From: Streptomyces sp. A3M-1-3
GTDB taxonomy: Bacteria > Actinomycetota > Actinomycetes > Streptomycetales > Streptomycetaceae
Assembly: GCF_024213665.1 (NCBI RefSeq)
Contig: NZ_JANAVP010000010.1
Coordinates: forward strand, 1 to 64,000
Reading direction: 5' to 3'
Length of the DNA stretch: 64,000 nt
Each line of letters opens with the position of its first letter. The stretch's first letter is position 1. The position numbers and the translations under genes were made by a program. This document shows positions 8,330-15,634 of this stretch, piece by piece. The notes below the pieces were generated by a model. It was not told where the DNA came from. It saw nothing but the letters and a program-made list of their open reading frames with translations, and made no database searches.

Positions 8330-9184
8330 TCAGGGCCCGTCGAGTGCTGCCAATGCGCTGGTGACCAGCCCACGGGCCGCCCCACCGTGTACTGCGGTCT
8401 GCGAGATCCGGTCGAAGGCGCGCAGATACAGACCGACCTGGCTGGGTTGGGTCAGGGTGTGGGCAGCATCCAGAGAGTCCGCGTGCACGCGGTCGTCGTC
8501 GAAGACGGTGAATGTCGGCATGGGCCACACGGCACGTTCGGCGGTGAACGGGATCACTCCCAGGGCGACGCTGGGGAGCGCCATGGCGGACAGGAGATGT
8601 CCGAGCTGGGCAGCCATCGTTTCGGCGTCGCCGATGCGGTAACGGAGTACCGATTCTTCGAGCACGATGGAGAACCGGTGATCCCCTTCCCGTACGACGC
8701 GGTTGCGTCTCATCCTGGCGGCGACAGCGTCGCTCACATCGTCCGGCGTGCCCCGCAAGGATGCGATGGATGAGAGCAGTGCCGTTGCGTAGCCGGGAGT
8801 CTGAAGGAAGCCCGGGACGACGTCCGAGCAGTAGACGCGGAACCGGCCGGTGCGTTCGTAGAGGGTTGCTCCTGATTCCTGCAACCGGCGCAGCCCGGTG
8901 CGCTGGAGGCGCCTCCACTGGACATACGCGTCGGACGACTGACGGTTGGCTGCGATGAGGTCTGCCGCCTGGTCCGCGGCTCCGCAGGCCAGGCACCATG
9001 TCCCGATGTCCGCATCCGACGGCGGAGTCCGCGCGTTCTCGATCCGCGACGACTTCGACTCGTGCCAGCCGCATCTGGCAGCCAGTTCACGTCCAGTGAT
9101 TCCGGCATCCAGCCTCAGGTCACGCAGTCGTGCAGCGAGGGTTTCACGCGCCTGCTGGACGCTGGACGAGGAGTGCGGGGGCAT
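8330..9184 (-). CDS. XRE family regulator with DUF5753 domain
   Basis: The 284-residue protein has an N-terminal Xre-type helix-turn-helix (about residues 15-70; ITGRELAARCGWHESKSSRI is the recognition part). A C-terminal DUF5753 domain follows (YCSDVVPGFLQTPGYA, then VFDDDRVHADSLD). This architecture is very abundant in Streptomyces, where such regulators usually sit beside small partner proteins that act against them in development. The gene precedes the 146-residue gene and follows the DUF6879 gene by 13 bases, so it is likely in an operon with the DUF6879 and 84-residue genes. The palindrome at 10030-10041 is a candidate binding site. Confidence 0.9.
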   Translation of the reverse strand: MPPHSSSSVQQARETLAARLRDLRLDAGITGRELAARCGWHESKSSRIENARTPPSDADIGTWCLACGAADQAADLIAANRQSSDAYVQWRRLQRTGLRRLQESGATLYERTGRFRVYCSDVVPGFLQTPGYATALLSSIASLRGTPDDVSDAVAARMRRNRVVREGDHRFSIVLEESVLRYRIGDAETMAAQLGHLLSAMALPSVALGVIPFTAERAVWPMPTFTVFDDDRVHADSLDAAHTLTQPSQVGLYLRAFDRISQTAVHGGAARGLVTSALAALDGP

Positions 9185-9197
9185 GAACTGGCCGTTC

Positions 9198-9713
9198 TCA
9201 GATCTGGTAGTCCTGGTGCGGGATGGCGCGCTCCCAGACGCTCTCGAACGCCGTGACGCAGAGCTTCACCGTGGCTGAGTCATCCGTGATCTCGTCCTCA
9301 ACCACCGCCCCGTCACCGGAGAAGTGGTGCACGCGCAACAGAGAATCGTCGAACGCCCAGAAGTCATTCCCCGGCAGCGATATGCCTGTTGCCAACCGTC
9401 GGGGCAGCCATCGGACTTGCTCGCCGGCCGTCACGTTGGCCTGCGTGACGTAGTGCTCCCACCGGATGTACTCGCTGACCGGCTCGGAGACGATGCGCGC
9501 ACGGCGGATCACTACGCCACGGGCAACGCTGTCGGCAATCAACTGGTCATAGGCATGCCACCATGACTCTCGATCGGCCCAGTCGATCCGCTCTCCGCGT
9601 TTCCACGCGTCGAAGCGGTCCGTGCTCGCGTACGAGTCGCGCATCTCGAGGTGCACGGCAGACCGCTCGGAGCGGCCAAGGAGCTCACTGAAGGTGGGCA
9701 CGCTCAATGGCAT
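9198..9713 (-). CDS. DUF6879 family protein
   Basis: The 171-residue product matches the DUF6879 pattern: an N-terminal ELLGRSERSAVHLEMRDSY, then WADRESWWHAYDQLIADS, VRRARIVSEP-like strands (VIRRARIVSEPVSEYIRWE) and a C-terminal acidic segment. These proteins are typical companions of XRE-DUF5753 regulators in Streptomyces and are thought to be part of a regulator/partner system; the biochemical role is unknown. The start overlaps the end of the upstream 84-residue gene by 29 bases, indicating translational coupling. The XRE gene follows 13 bases downstream. Confidence 0.85.
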   Translation of the reverse strand: MPLSVPTFSELLGRSERSAVHLEMRDSYASTDRFDAWKRGERIDWADRESWWHAYDQLIADSVARGVVIRRARIVSEPVSEYIRWEHYVTQANVTAGEQVRWLPRRLATGISLPGNDFWAFDDSLLRVHHFSGDGAVVEDEITDDSATVKLCVTAFESVWERAIPHQDYQI

Positions 9714-9939
9714 CGCATGCCTCCCTGATCATGGGCACCATCCGGGCCGGAATCCGGATGATCGCCTCGCTGTCCGGCACCGGACCGTTCGCCGGACTGC
9801 TTGCCTCGCACTGCGCTTCCGTTGCCGCATCGGGCTTCCAGCCCTGAAGCAAGATCTCCTGCGCCTCGGGGTCGGCCCACACCGTGGGGCAGTGATCGCG
9901 ATCGGTATCGGGGTCGATGCCGATGAACTCTACGGACAT
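9685..9939 (-). CDS. Small hypothetical protein (84 aa) of the XRE/DUF6879 module
   Basis: The product begins MSVEFIGIDPDTDRDHCPTV and contains WADPEAQEILLQGW, a short beta-rich pattern I associate with small proteins encoded just upstream of DUF6879 genes in Streptomyces. The C-terminal half (IIRIPARMVPMIREACDAI) looks helical. No enzymatic motif is seen. It is the first gene of the leftward operon and overlaps the DUF6879 gene by 29 bases. The 5' region contains the TTTGCATGCAAA palindrome shared with the divergent 63- and 76-residue genes. Confidence 0.8.
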   Translation of the reverse strand: MSVEFIGIDPDTDRDHCPTVWADPEAQEILLQGWKPDAATEAQCEASSPANGPVPDSEAIIRIPARMVPMIREACDAIERAHLQ

Positions 9940-10029
9940 GCCAGCCTCCCGCGCTTGGGTGCTTGCTCAGACTTGCATGAGCTTCATGCCCCGATGAGTG
10001 AGTGTCAACACTGCGACCTGCGACGGGAA

Positions 10030-10041
10030 TTTGCATGCAAA
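10030..10041. promoter_or_regulatory. TTTGCATGCAAA palindrome in divergent promoter
   Basis: A perfect 12-base palindrome, followed by a half-site-like ATGCAA at 10045-10050, lies in the 153-base region between the leftward 84-aa/DUF6879/XRE operon and the rightward 63-/76-aa gene pair. The position suits an operator for the XRE-DUF5753 protein. Binding is inferred from location and symmetry only. Confidence 0.5.
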
Positions 10042-10092
10042 CTGATGCAAGACAGTGGAGCGCCGGGCCGAGCCGTCCCTAGCGTCGCCGGC

Positions 10093-10284
10093 ATGGACCA
10101 CAAGACGACGATGACCGGACCCATCCATCTGGCCCTGCCGGTCCTTGAGCCGACTCCTGTGGACGGTTGCAAGGTGTGCGGGGCGCTCGGCAAGCAGCCC
10201 GAAGCGGCGCGTCGGTCGGGAGACATGTCGCAGGTCTCTGACTGCAACGTCGAGGTCCGGAACCACCCGAGGAGGCACCGGTGA
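10093..10284 (+). CDS. Small hypothetical protein (63 aa) with CxxC
   Basis: The 63-residue product starts MDHKTTMTGPIHLALPVLE and contains a Cys-x-x-Cys (GCKVCGALGK) and a third Cys in SDCNVEVRNHP, a pattern that suggests a small zinc or metal site. Proteins ending in a CNVEVRNHP-like stretch are frequent beside XRE-DUF5753 modules in Streptomyces. The stop codon overlaps the start of the next gene (GTGA), so the two are translationally coupled. It is divergent from the DUF6879 operon across the TTTGCATGCAAA palindrome. Function is unknown. Confidence 0.7.
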   Translation: MDHKTTMTGPIHLALPVLEPTPVDGCKVCGALGKQPEAARRSGDMSQVSDCNVEVRNHPRRHR

Positions 10285-10511
10285 CAGCTCTGCGGGCGGC
10301 GTACCGCTATGTCGTACACAAGGTCACCCAACTCCCGGACACTGAAGTGATCTTCGAAGCCCAGTGCCTCTGCTGCGACTGGGAGGCAGCGCCGTCCACG
10401 GACTCGGCGGCGGTCGATGTGGAAGCCATGACGCACACCGGTCGAAGCGGCCACGGCTCGTTCCGGCGAATCTGCACCTCGTTCGCCATCGTGGTCCGGG
10501 CCGAGCGATAG
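10281..10511 (+). CDS. Small Cys-containing protein (76 aa; DUF7848-like)
   Basis: The product is 76 residues from a GTG that overlaps the stop of the 63-aa gene. It has FEAQCLCCDWEA, a closely spaced Cys set, followed by HTGRSGHGSFRRI and FAIVVRAER. This resembles a widespread Streptomyces family of small proteins (I believe DUF7848) found next to the 63-aa type. The Cys/His spacing is compatible with a zinc ribbon. Coupling to the 63-aa gene suggests the two proteins act together, but no function is known. A bidirectional terminator hairpin follows. Confidence 0.75.
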   Translation: MTALRAAYRYVVHKVTQLPDTEVIFEAQCLCCDWEAAPSTDSAAVDVEAMTHTGRSGHGSFRRICTSFAIVVRAER

Positions 10512-10516
10512 ACCTC

Positions 10517-10541
10517 CCGCCCCCTGAGCGCGCAGGGGCGG
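10517..10541. terminator. Bidirectional terminator hairpin
   Basis: CCGCCCC at 10517-10523 pairs with GGGGCGG at 10535-10541 around a short loop. The hairpin lies exactly between the convergent 76-aa gene (ending 10511) and frdD (ending 10543), so it probably terminates both transcripts. Confidence 0.65.
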
Positions 10542-10542
10542 A

Positions 10543-10893
10543 TCAGACCCTGAACAGGACGCATCCGGCCGCGACCGATCCCAGTACCGCGCCGCCGTAG
10601 CAGAACACGTTGATCAGCCCGCTGAGCCGCCTGAGCTGCAGACCGTCGTACAGCGTGTAGCGGAAGCGGTGTGCCCAGTGGAAGAGGCACAGCACGCACA
10701 GCCCGAACAGGACCACTTTGGTGAGGGGGTGCCGCAGCACCGAGAGCAGGTGTGCATGGTCGGGCGCCGGGAGCCAGCCCAGCGGGAAGGCGATGCCGAA
10801 CAGGAGCAGCAGGACCGGAACCAGCAGGGCGGCAGCCATCCCGCCTGCGCTGAACAGCAGCCAAAGCAGGGGTTCCGGCGATTTCTTGCTCAT
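10543..10893 (-). CDS. frdD: Fumarate reductase membrane anchor subunit D
   Basis: The 116-residue product has three hydrophobic segments (about residues 8-35, 57-74 and 88-113) and the FrdD pattern SPEPLLWLLFSAGGMAAAL near the N-terminus and HWAHRFRYTLYDGLQL in the middle. With FrdC it anchors the FrdAB catalytic dimer in the membrane and carries the quinol site. It is the last gene of frdABCD, four bases after frdC, and ends beside a terminator hairpin. Length fits E. coli FrdD (about 119). Confidence 0.9.
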   Translation of the reverse strand: MSKKSPEPLLWLLFSAGGMAAALLVPVLLLLFGIAFPLGWLPAPDHAHLLSVLRHPLTKVVLFGLCVLCLFHWAHRFRYTLYDGLQLRRLSGLINVFCYGGAVLGSVAAGCVLFRV

Positions 10894-10897
10894 CGCG

Positions 10898-11311
10898 CTA
10901 CCTACTCAGGATCAGCCATGCCATGGCCGCGGACAGCAGCGCCCACAACAGGTAGTGCAGTACCAGGATCGAGCCCGGCCGGACACGGCGGCCGCGCAGC
11001 CGTACCACGATGGCTCGCGGCGCCAGGTTGAACCACGTGAGGGCGTGCAGCAGGACGAAGGCCAGGGCGATCGCATTCAGCAGGAGCACCCACCAGTTGT
11101 CGCTCCACTCCTGGAACCGCTCGTACTCGTCTGCGCCATCGGCGATCGCACCCACCATGAGAAGCAGGAACACCACGAACCAGGCGATGAAGACGCTGCT
11201 GAGCTCCCGCAGTACGAAGACGAAGTAGGCGCGGCGCCGGAGCCACCAGAAGGTCGGGACGGGCTTGCGGTACAGCGCCGGCCGCGGCGTCCCACCGGGG
11301 GTCCGGCTCAT
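10898..11311 (-). CDS. frdC: Fumarate reductase membrane anchor subunit C
   Basis: The 137-residue product shows the FrdC signature [21 protein letters not shown] at the N-terminus, then three membrane helices (about residues 34-57, 70-92 and 110-133) with FHALT-like [13 protein letters not shown] between helices two and three. FrdC/FrdD form the quinol-oxidising membrane anchor of quinol:fumarate reductase. Start ATG 11311 overlaps the stop of frdB by four bases (ATGA), a translational coupling typical of this operon. The frame remains open upstream, but the extension overlaps frdB. Confidence 0.9.
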   Translation of the reverse strand: MSRTPGGTPRPALYRKPVPTFWWLRRRAYFVFVLRELSSVFIAWFVVFLLLMVGAIADGADEYERFQEWSDNWWVLLLNAIALAFVLLHALTWFNLAPRAIVVRLRGRRVRPGSILVLHYLLWALLSAAMAWLILSR

Positions 11312-12051
11312 CGCGCGCCCCGGGGCCAGAGCAGATTCTTGAGCGACTGCGTGGCCGCCGTGAGCTTGTAGCGCTGGATGGCGCCGGCCGGGTCGACGCC
11401 TTTGGGGCAGGCGGTGGTGCACTCGCCGACCAGAGTGCAGGCCCAGACTCCCTCGGCCGAGCCCAGGACATCCCGCCGGTCGGCAGCTCCCTCGTCACGC
11501 GAATCGAGGTTGTAGCGCTGGGCGAGAGCGATGGCCGCAGGTCCCACGAAGTCGGGATCGAGTGCGTACACCGGGCAGGCCGCATAGCAGAGCATGCAGT
11601 TGATGCACATGCTGTACTGCTTGTACTCGTCCATCTCGTCCGGCGTCTGCAGATATTCGCCGTCGGCGAGCGGCCTGTGTTCGTCACGGATGATCCAGGG
11701 CTTGACCTCGGTCAGCTTGTTCATGAAGTCGCCGATCTCGACGACGAGATCGCGGATGACGGGAAAGTTGCTCAGCGGTTCGACCCGTACCGGCCCGGGC
11801 GCGGAGTCGGTCAGAAAGGCCGAGCAGGTCAGTTGGGGCTCGCCGTTGACGGTCATGCCGCAGCTGCCGCAGATGCCCATCCGGCAGGACCAGCGGTAGG
11901 AGAGCGTGCCGTCCAGGTGGTCCTTGATGTGGTTGAGGCCGTCGAGGACCGTCCACTCCTTGCGCAACGGCACCTCGTAGGACTGCCAGGTCGGTTCGGT
12001 CTCCTGTTCCGGCCGGTAGCGGGCGACTTGGAGGGTTATCCGGTCCGTCAT
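11308..12051 (-). CDS. frdB: Fumarate reductase iron-sulfur subunit
   Basis: The 247-residue protein carries the three Fe-S clusters that pass electrons from quinol in FrdCD to the flavin of FrdA. An N-terminal plant-ferredoxin [2Fe-2S] site is seen as [12 protein letters not shown] with a later Cys in QLTC. The C-terminal cluster ligands are in [12 protein letters not shown] and [14 protein letters not shown]. The ferredoxin-like [16 protein letters not shown] region is closer to FrdB than to SdhB. It starts at ATG 12051, two bases after the frdA stop, and overlaps frdC by four bases. All cluster cysteines appear present. Confidence 0.93.
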   Translation of the reverse strand: MTDRITLQVARYRPEQETEPTWQSYEVPLRKEWTVLDGLNHIKDHLDGTLSYRWSCRMGICGSCGMTVNGEPQLTCSAFLTDSAPGPVRVEPLSNFPVIRDLVVEIGDFMNKLTEVKPWIIRDEHRPLADGEYLQTPDEMDEYKQYSMCINCMLCYAACPVYALDPDFVGPAAIALAQRYNLDSRDEGAADRRDVLGSAEGVWACTLVGECTTACPKGVDPAGAIQRYKLTAATQSLKNLLWPRGAR

Positions 12052-12053
12052 GA

Positions 12054-13802
12054 CTACTGCCTCCCGTACACGCGTTCCCCGGGGGACCAGCGGGTGACGG
12101 TCACCGGCAGGTACTCCACCCGCTCGGTGCCGTCGGGCTCACGGTGCATGAGCGAATGGGCCAGGTACCGCTGGTCGTCCCGCGCGGGGAAGTCGGTGCG
12201 CTGGTGCGCGCCCCGTGACTCCTCGCGCCGCAGCGCGCTGTGGACGATGCTTCCGGCCACGTCGAGCATGAACGACAGCTCGAGCAGGGCGATCAGGTCG
12301 GTGTTGAACGTCCGGCTGTGATCGTCGACCGCCGCACCGCCGAACCGCTCCCGCAGGTCGAGCAGTGCCTCGGCCGCCGTGGCCAGGGAGCCCCGGTCGC
12401 GGTAGATCCCGGCGCCGCTCTCCATGGTGTCCTGCATCGCGGTACGGATGTCCGCGATGCGCTCCCGGCCCTCGGCATGGTGAGCGACCAGGCGCTCGAG
12501 CCGGCGATGCTCGTCGCGGGCCTGAGCGAGGACCGCAGCGCTGGGGCCGGATCCCGCCGAGACGCCGGCGGACTCGGCGGCTGCCTCGCCGGCGCGGGCG
12601 CCGAAGACCAGCAGCTCCGGGAGGGAGTTGGACCCCAGCCGGTTGGCGCCGTTGATACTGACGCAGGCCACCTCACCGGCGGCGTACAGGCCGTCAAGGC
12701 CGGTGGCGCCGTGGATGTCGGTGTGGACGCCACCCATCATGTAGTGGACCACGGGCCGCACCGGGATCAGCTCCCGGACCGGGTCGATGTTCTGGTACCT
12801 CAAGCACAGTTCCCGCACGAAGGGCAGCTTCGTGTCGATGAGTTCCGCGCCGAGGTGGCGCAGATCAAGGTGGACGACCGGCCCGTGCGGCGTGGGGGTG
12901 GTCCTCCCCTTGTCGAGTTCGTGCACGAACGCCTGCGACAGCCGGTCCCGCGGCCCCAGCTCCATGCTGCGCAGCACCGGCCCCGGTTCAGGTCTGCCGA
13001 GGTCGTAGTCCTGCAGATAGCGATAGCCGTCCTTGTTGAGCAGCCGGCCGCCCTCGGCGCGCGCGGCCTCCGTGATCAGGATTCCGGTGAAGGGCAGACC
13101 GGTGGGGTGGTACTGGACGAACTCCATGTCCTTCAGCGGTGCGCCCGCCCGGTAGGCCAGGGCCATGCCGTCGCCGGTCTTGATACTGGCGTTGGTGGTG
13201 AACGGGTACACCCGGCCGCACCCCCCGGTGCACACGATGACGGCGCCCGCGGTGATGGTCTCGACCCGGCCGGTGGCCAGCTCGATCGCCACCACGCCGC
13301 GCACCTTCCCGTCGTCGACCAGAAGGGTGCTGACGAACCACTCGTCGTACCGGACGATGTCCCGATAGGACAGCGCGGTCTGGAACAGGGTGTGCAGGAG
13401 GTGGAACCCGGTCTTGTCGGCGGCGAACCAGGTGCGCATCTTCTTCATGCCGCCGAAGGCCCGTACCGCGATGTGCCCGTCCGCCTGGCGGCTCCATGGA
13501 CAGCCCCAGTGCTCCAGCCGCAGCAGCTCGCGCGGCGCCTCTGCGACGAAGGCCTCGACGGCGTCCTGATCGCACAGCCAGTCCCCGCCGGACACGGTGT
13601 CGTAGGCGTGCTCGTCGAGGCTGTCGTCGGCGCCGGCGACGGCAGCGGCCCCGCCCTCGGCGGAGACCGTGTGGCTGCGCATCGGGTAGACCTTGGAAAT
13701 GATCGCCACACTCAGCCGTGGATCGGCCTCCGCGATGGCGATGGCCGCACGCAGCCCCGCGCCTCCGCCACCGATCACCACGACGTCATGAGAAGCGGTC
13801 AT
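12054..13802 (-). CDS. frdA: Fumarate reductase flavoprotein subunit
   Basis: The 582-residue flavoprotein reduces fumarate to succinate. It has the FAD-binding [12 protein letters not shown] (about residues 11-22), the covalent-FAD histidine His44 in [10 protein letters not shown], and the catalytic-site stretches HPTG and LDLRHLG. The second FAD-contact segment [11 protein letters not shown] and [14 protein letters not shown] are also present. The order frdABCD and the similarity to E. coli and Mycobacterium tuberculosis FRD distinguish it from the succinate dehydrogenases that most Streptomyces carry elsewhere. It follows the 77-aa Cys protein by 26 bases. The set could let the cell dispose of electrons when oxygen is scarce; that role is inference. 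Confidence 0.93.
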   Translation of the reverse strand: MTASHDVVVIGGGGAGLRAAIAIAEADPRLSVAIISKVYPMRSHTVSAEGGAAAVAGADDSLDEHAYDTVSGGDWLCDQDAVEAFVAEAPRELLRLEHWGCPWSRQADGHIAVRAFGGMKKMRTWFAADKTGFHLLHTLFQTALSYRDIVRYDEWFVSTLLVDDGKVRGVVAIELATGRVETITAGAVIVCTGGCGRVYPFTTNASIKTGDGMALAYRAGAPLKDMEFVQYHPTGLPFTGILITEAARAEGGRLLNKDGYRYLQDYDLGRPEPGPVLRSMELGPRDRLSQAFVHELDKGRTTPTPHGPVVHLDLRHLGAELIDTKLPFVRELCLRYQNIDPVRELIPVRPVVHYMMGGVHTDIHGATGLDGLYAAGEVACVSINGANRLGSNSLPELLVFGARAGEAAAESAGVSAGSGPSAAVLAQARDEHRRLERLVAHHAEGRERIADIRTAMQDTMESGAGIYRDRGSLATAAEALLDLRERFGGAAVDDHSRTFNTDLIALLELSFMLDVAGSIVHSALRREESRGAHQRTDFPARDDQRYLAHSLMHREPDGTERVEYLPVTVTRWSPGERVYGRQ

Positions 13803-13828
13803 GTCACCACCCTGTAGTGCGCGCCCGG

Positions 13829-14062
13829 TCAGACCTCGTGCTCGGCGCTGTGCTCGTCCTGCAGGACCGTGCCGTCGTGGCGGACGGTCTTGACGCGGAC
13901 GCTGCCGTCATGGAATTCGCGACGAACCTGCCTGCAGCCGCACGCGTACGTCACCTCGTCGATGAACAGCCCCGCGGCGTCTTCCTCCTGGTAGCGCAAC
14001 CCGTCGACGATCCGACCGCACGGAGCCCGCTCCTCGGTGAAGTCAATGGTGTTGCCGACCAT
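13829..14062 (-). CDS. Small Cys-rich protein (77 aa) leading the frd operon
   Basis: The 77-residue product starts [20 protein letters not shown] and has three cysteines (Cys15, and Cys41/Cys43 in YACGCRQV), then [17 protein letters not shown] and an acidic end. The CxC motif and the His residues would suit a metal site. I recognise similar short proteins in Streptomyces but no function. It is 26 bases upstream of frdA on the same strand and is therefore probably the first gene of the frd transcript. A role in assembly, regulation or electron transfer for the reductase is possible but unsupported. Confidence 0.65.
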   Translation of the reverse strand: MVGNTIDFTEERAPCGRIVDGLRYQEEDAAGLFIDEVTYACGCRQVRREFHDGSVRVKTVRHDGTVLQDEHSAEHEV

Positions 14063-14393
14063 CGCCCACCTCCTCGACGACCGCGACCCACGCCGCCTGC
14101 GCGAACACGCGCTGTAGCCACAGACAGCGCTGTAGCCACAGACACACCTTTGACATCGGTGGTCGCGGCAGGCCCGGTCATGCGCTCACAGTGAGCGTAC
14201 CGCCGGCGGACCGCCCCCGCAGACCGGGCGACGGTCCGCTCGGGTGCAGCCCACCGGCGCCCGTCATGGCTACGACGCGCGCAGCGGCCAGTGAAGTAGG
14301 GTGTTCCACCCAATGGGTCGGTGACCTGCACGTTTCTACAGTGCGGCGACACGTGAACGGTCTCCGTCCCGCCTTCTGAGTAGGCTCGGCGGT
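14063..14393. other. 331-bp intergenic region upstream of frd operon and sixA-like gene
   Basis: This divergent region should contain the frd promoter and that of the SixA-like gene. It includes an 18-base tandem repeat at 14109-14144. No clear FNR, Rex or NsrR palindrome was seen. No open frame longer than about 60 codons resembles a protein. Confidence 0.5.
14109..14144. repeat. Two tandem copies of an 18-base unit
   Basis: GCGCTGTAGCCACAGACA occurs twice head to tail (14109-14126 and 14127-14144), identical in both copies. It lies about 50 bases upstream of the start of the frd-leading gene, so it may be a regulator site or a simple duplication. Confidence 0.75.
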
Positions 14394-14942
14394 GTGCAGC
14401 GCATGGTTGAGGAACTGGCAGGACGGGGTCCGCTGCGGCGGCTGGTCGCCCTGCGGCACGCCAAGTCCGACTGGCCCGAGGGCGTTCCCGACCATGACCG
14501 CCCACTGGGTCCGCGCGGCCTGCGCGACGCCCCGGCCGCCGGCCGCCGTCTGGTGGAAGCCGACTGCCTGCCCGATCTCGTCCTGTGCTCCACCGCCCGC
14601 CGTACCCGCCAGACCTGGGAGCTGGCCGCCGCAGAATTGGGCAGCACGCCGATCGCCCGCTACGACCCGCGCATCTACGGGGCGGACGACCAGGACCTTC
14701 TCGATGTCGTACGCGAAGTGCCCACCGATATCGAGACGTTGCTGCTGATCGGGCACAATCCGGGCCTCCAGGACCTGATCCTGATGCTCGTCGGCCAGTC
14801 ATTCGGCGACACACTGCAGCGCGCACAGGCCAAGTTCCCGACGTCTGCCGTCGCCGTGCTGATCTGGCGTGGCGCCTGGTCAGACCTCGCACCGGGGTCG
14901 GCAACGCTGACCGATCTTGCCGTCCCGCGCGGACAGCGATGA
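14394..14942 (+). CDS. SixA-type histidine phosphatase
   Basis: The 182-residue protein belongs to the histidine phosphatase branch that contains SixA. The catalytic motif is LRHAKSDWPEG near residue 22 (RHA with the nucleophile His), followed by CSTARRTRQT and the second catalytic His in IGHNPGLQDL. SixA enzymes remove phosphate from phosphohistidine in signalling or PTS proteins; the target here is unknown. Start is uncertain: GTG 14394 is the longest plausible, but ATG 14403 or TTG 14406 are possible and no strong RBS decides. It is convergent with the SRPBCC gene across a small hairpin. Confidence 0.85.
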   Translation: MQRMVEELAGRGPLRRLVALRHAKSDWPEGVPDHDRPLGPRGLRDAPAAGRRLVEADCLPDLVLCSTARRTRQTWELAAAELGSTPIARYDPRIYGADDQDLLDVVREVPTDIETLLLIGHNPGLQDLILMLVGQSFGDTLQRAQAKFPTSAVAVLIWRGAWSDLAPGSATLTDLAVPRGQR

Positions 14943-14949
14943 ACTCGGC

Positions 14950-14966
14950 CCGGCCTTCCAGGCCGG
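14950..14966. terminator. Small hairpin between convergent genes
   Basis: CCGGCC at 14950-14955 pairs with GGCCGG at 14961-14966 around a five-base loop, between the ends of the SixA-like gene (14942) and the SRPBCC gene (14988). The stem is short, so termination strength is uncertain. Confidence 0.4.
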
Positions 14967-14987
14967 CGACGGGGAGCGGTCGCGCGG

Positions 14988-15419
14988 CTACCGTTCGCGT
15001 TCCACCAACTCCTTGAACTGCTCGAGGTCATGTCGTACGAGCCGTTCGATCGCCGTCGCCTGGGCGAAACCCTTCGGCCCGCCGAACGCCTCCTTGACAG
15101 TGCTCGGGTCGTACTCCACCCGGGCCTGGACAAGGGTGCGCTCCCGGTCGATGGGCAGCAGCGAGAAGCTTCCCGCCAGGGCGGGAGCTCTTGTGGTCTG
15201 CCACTCCATCACGCGTTCCTTGTCACGGTCGGTGATCTCGGCTTCGAACTCCTGAGTGCGGCCGTCCACGTCGACGTCCAGGTGCGCCGCGTGCCCGCCC
15301 TCCGAACGAGCCTCGCGTACGCCGTCCAGGAAGCGGGGATAGTTCTCCACGCGGTGGAGGCTGTCCCAGGCCGTATCGATCGGAACGCCGATCTCGATCT
15401 GTTCCTCGAGAGTGCTCAT
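14988..15419 (-). CDS. SRPBCC family protein (polyketide cyclase/dehydrase-like)
   Basis: The 143-residue product has the START-like fold pattern of the SRPBCC superfamily: an opening strand LEEQIEIGVPIDTAWDSL, then ENYPRFLDGV, several beta strands with VMEWQTT, and a long C-terminal helix (IERLVRHDLEQFKELVE). These proteins bind hydrophobic ligands or modify lipids. The ligand is unknown. The start ATG at 15419 is the natural domain beginning. It is downstream of 215 bases of non-coding sequence that separate it from the phosphodiesterase gene, and is convergent with the SixA-like gene. Confidence 0.85.
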   Translation of the reverse strand: MSTLEEQIEIGVPIDTAWDSLHRVENYPRFLDGVREARSEGGHAAHLDVDVDGRTQEFEAEITDRDKERVMEWQTTRAPALAGSFSLLPIDRERTLVQARVEYDPSTVKEAFGGPKGFAQATAIERLVRHDLEQFKELVERER

Positions 15420-15634
15420 TTCTCACCTCGCAGCTCTGTTCACGGCTCAGGGGTCTGTCTCCAGAGTGCCCCGGCCAGGGGACGGAAGCGACCCCGGGCG
15501 AGCGTGCCGGCACGGTCAGGGGAAGTCTTCCGCCCGTTGCAGCAGATCGATGGCCGGTGCACGTACGAGGCGATCTCTGGACGGGAGTGACGGTGACGGT
15601 GGCCTGCCGGCGCGCAGTGTGGGTGGCGCGCAGC

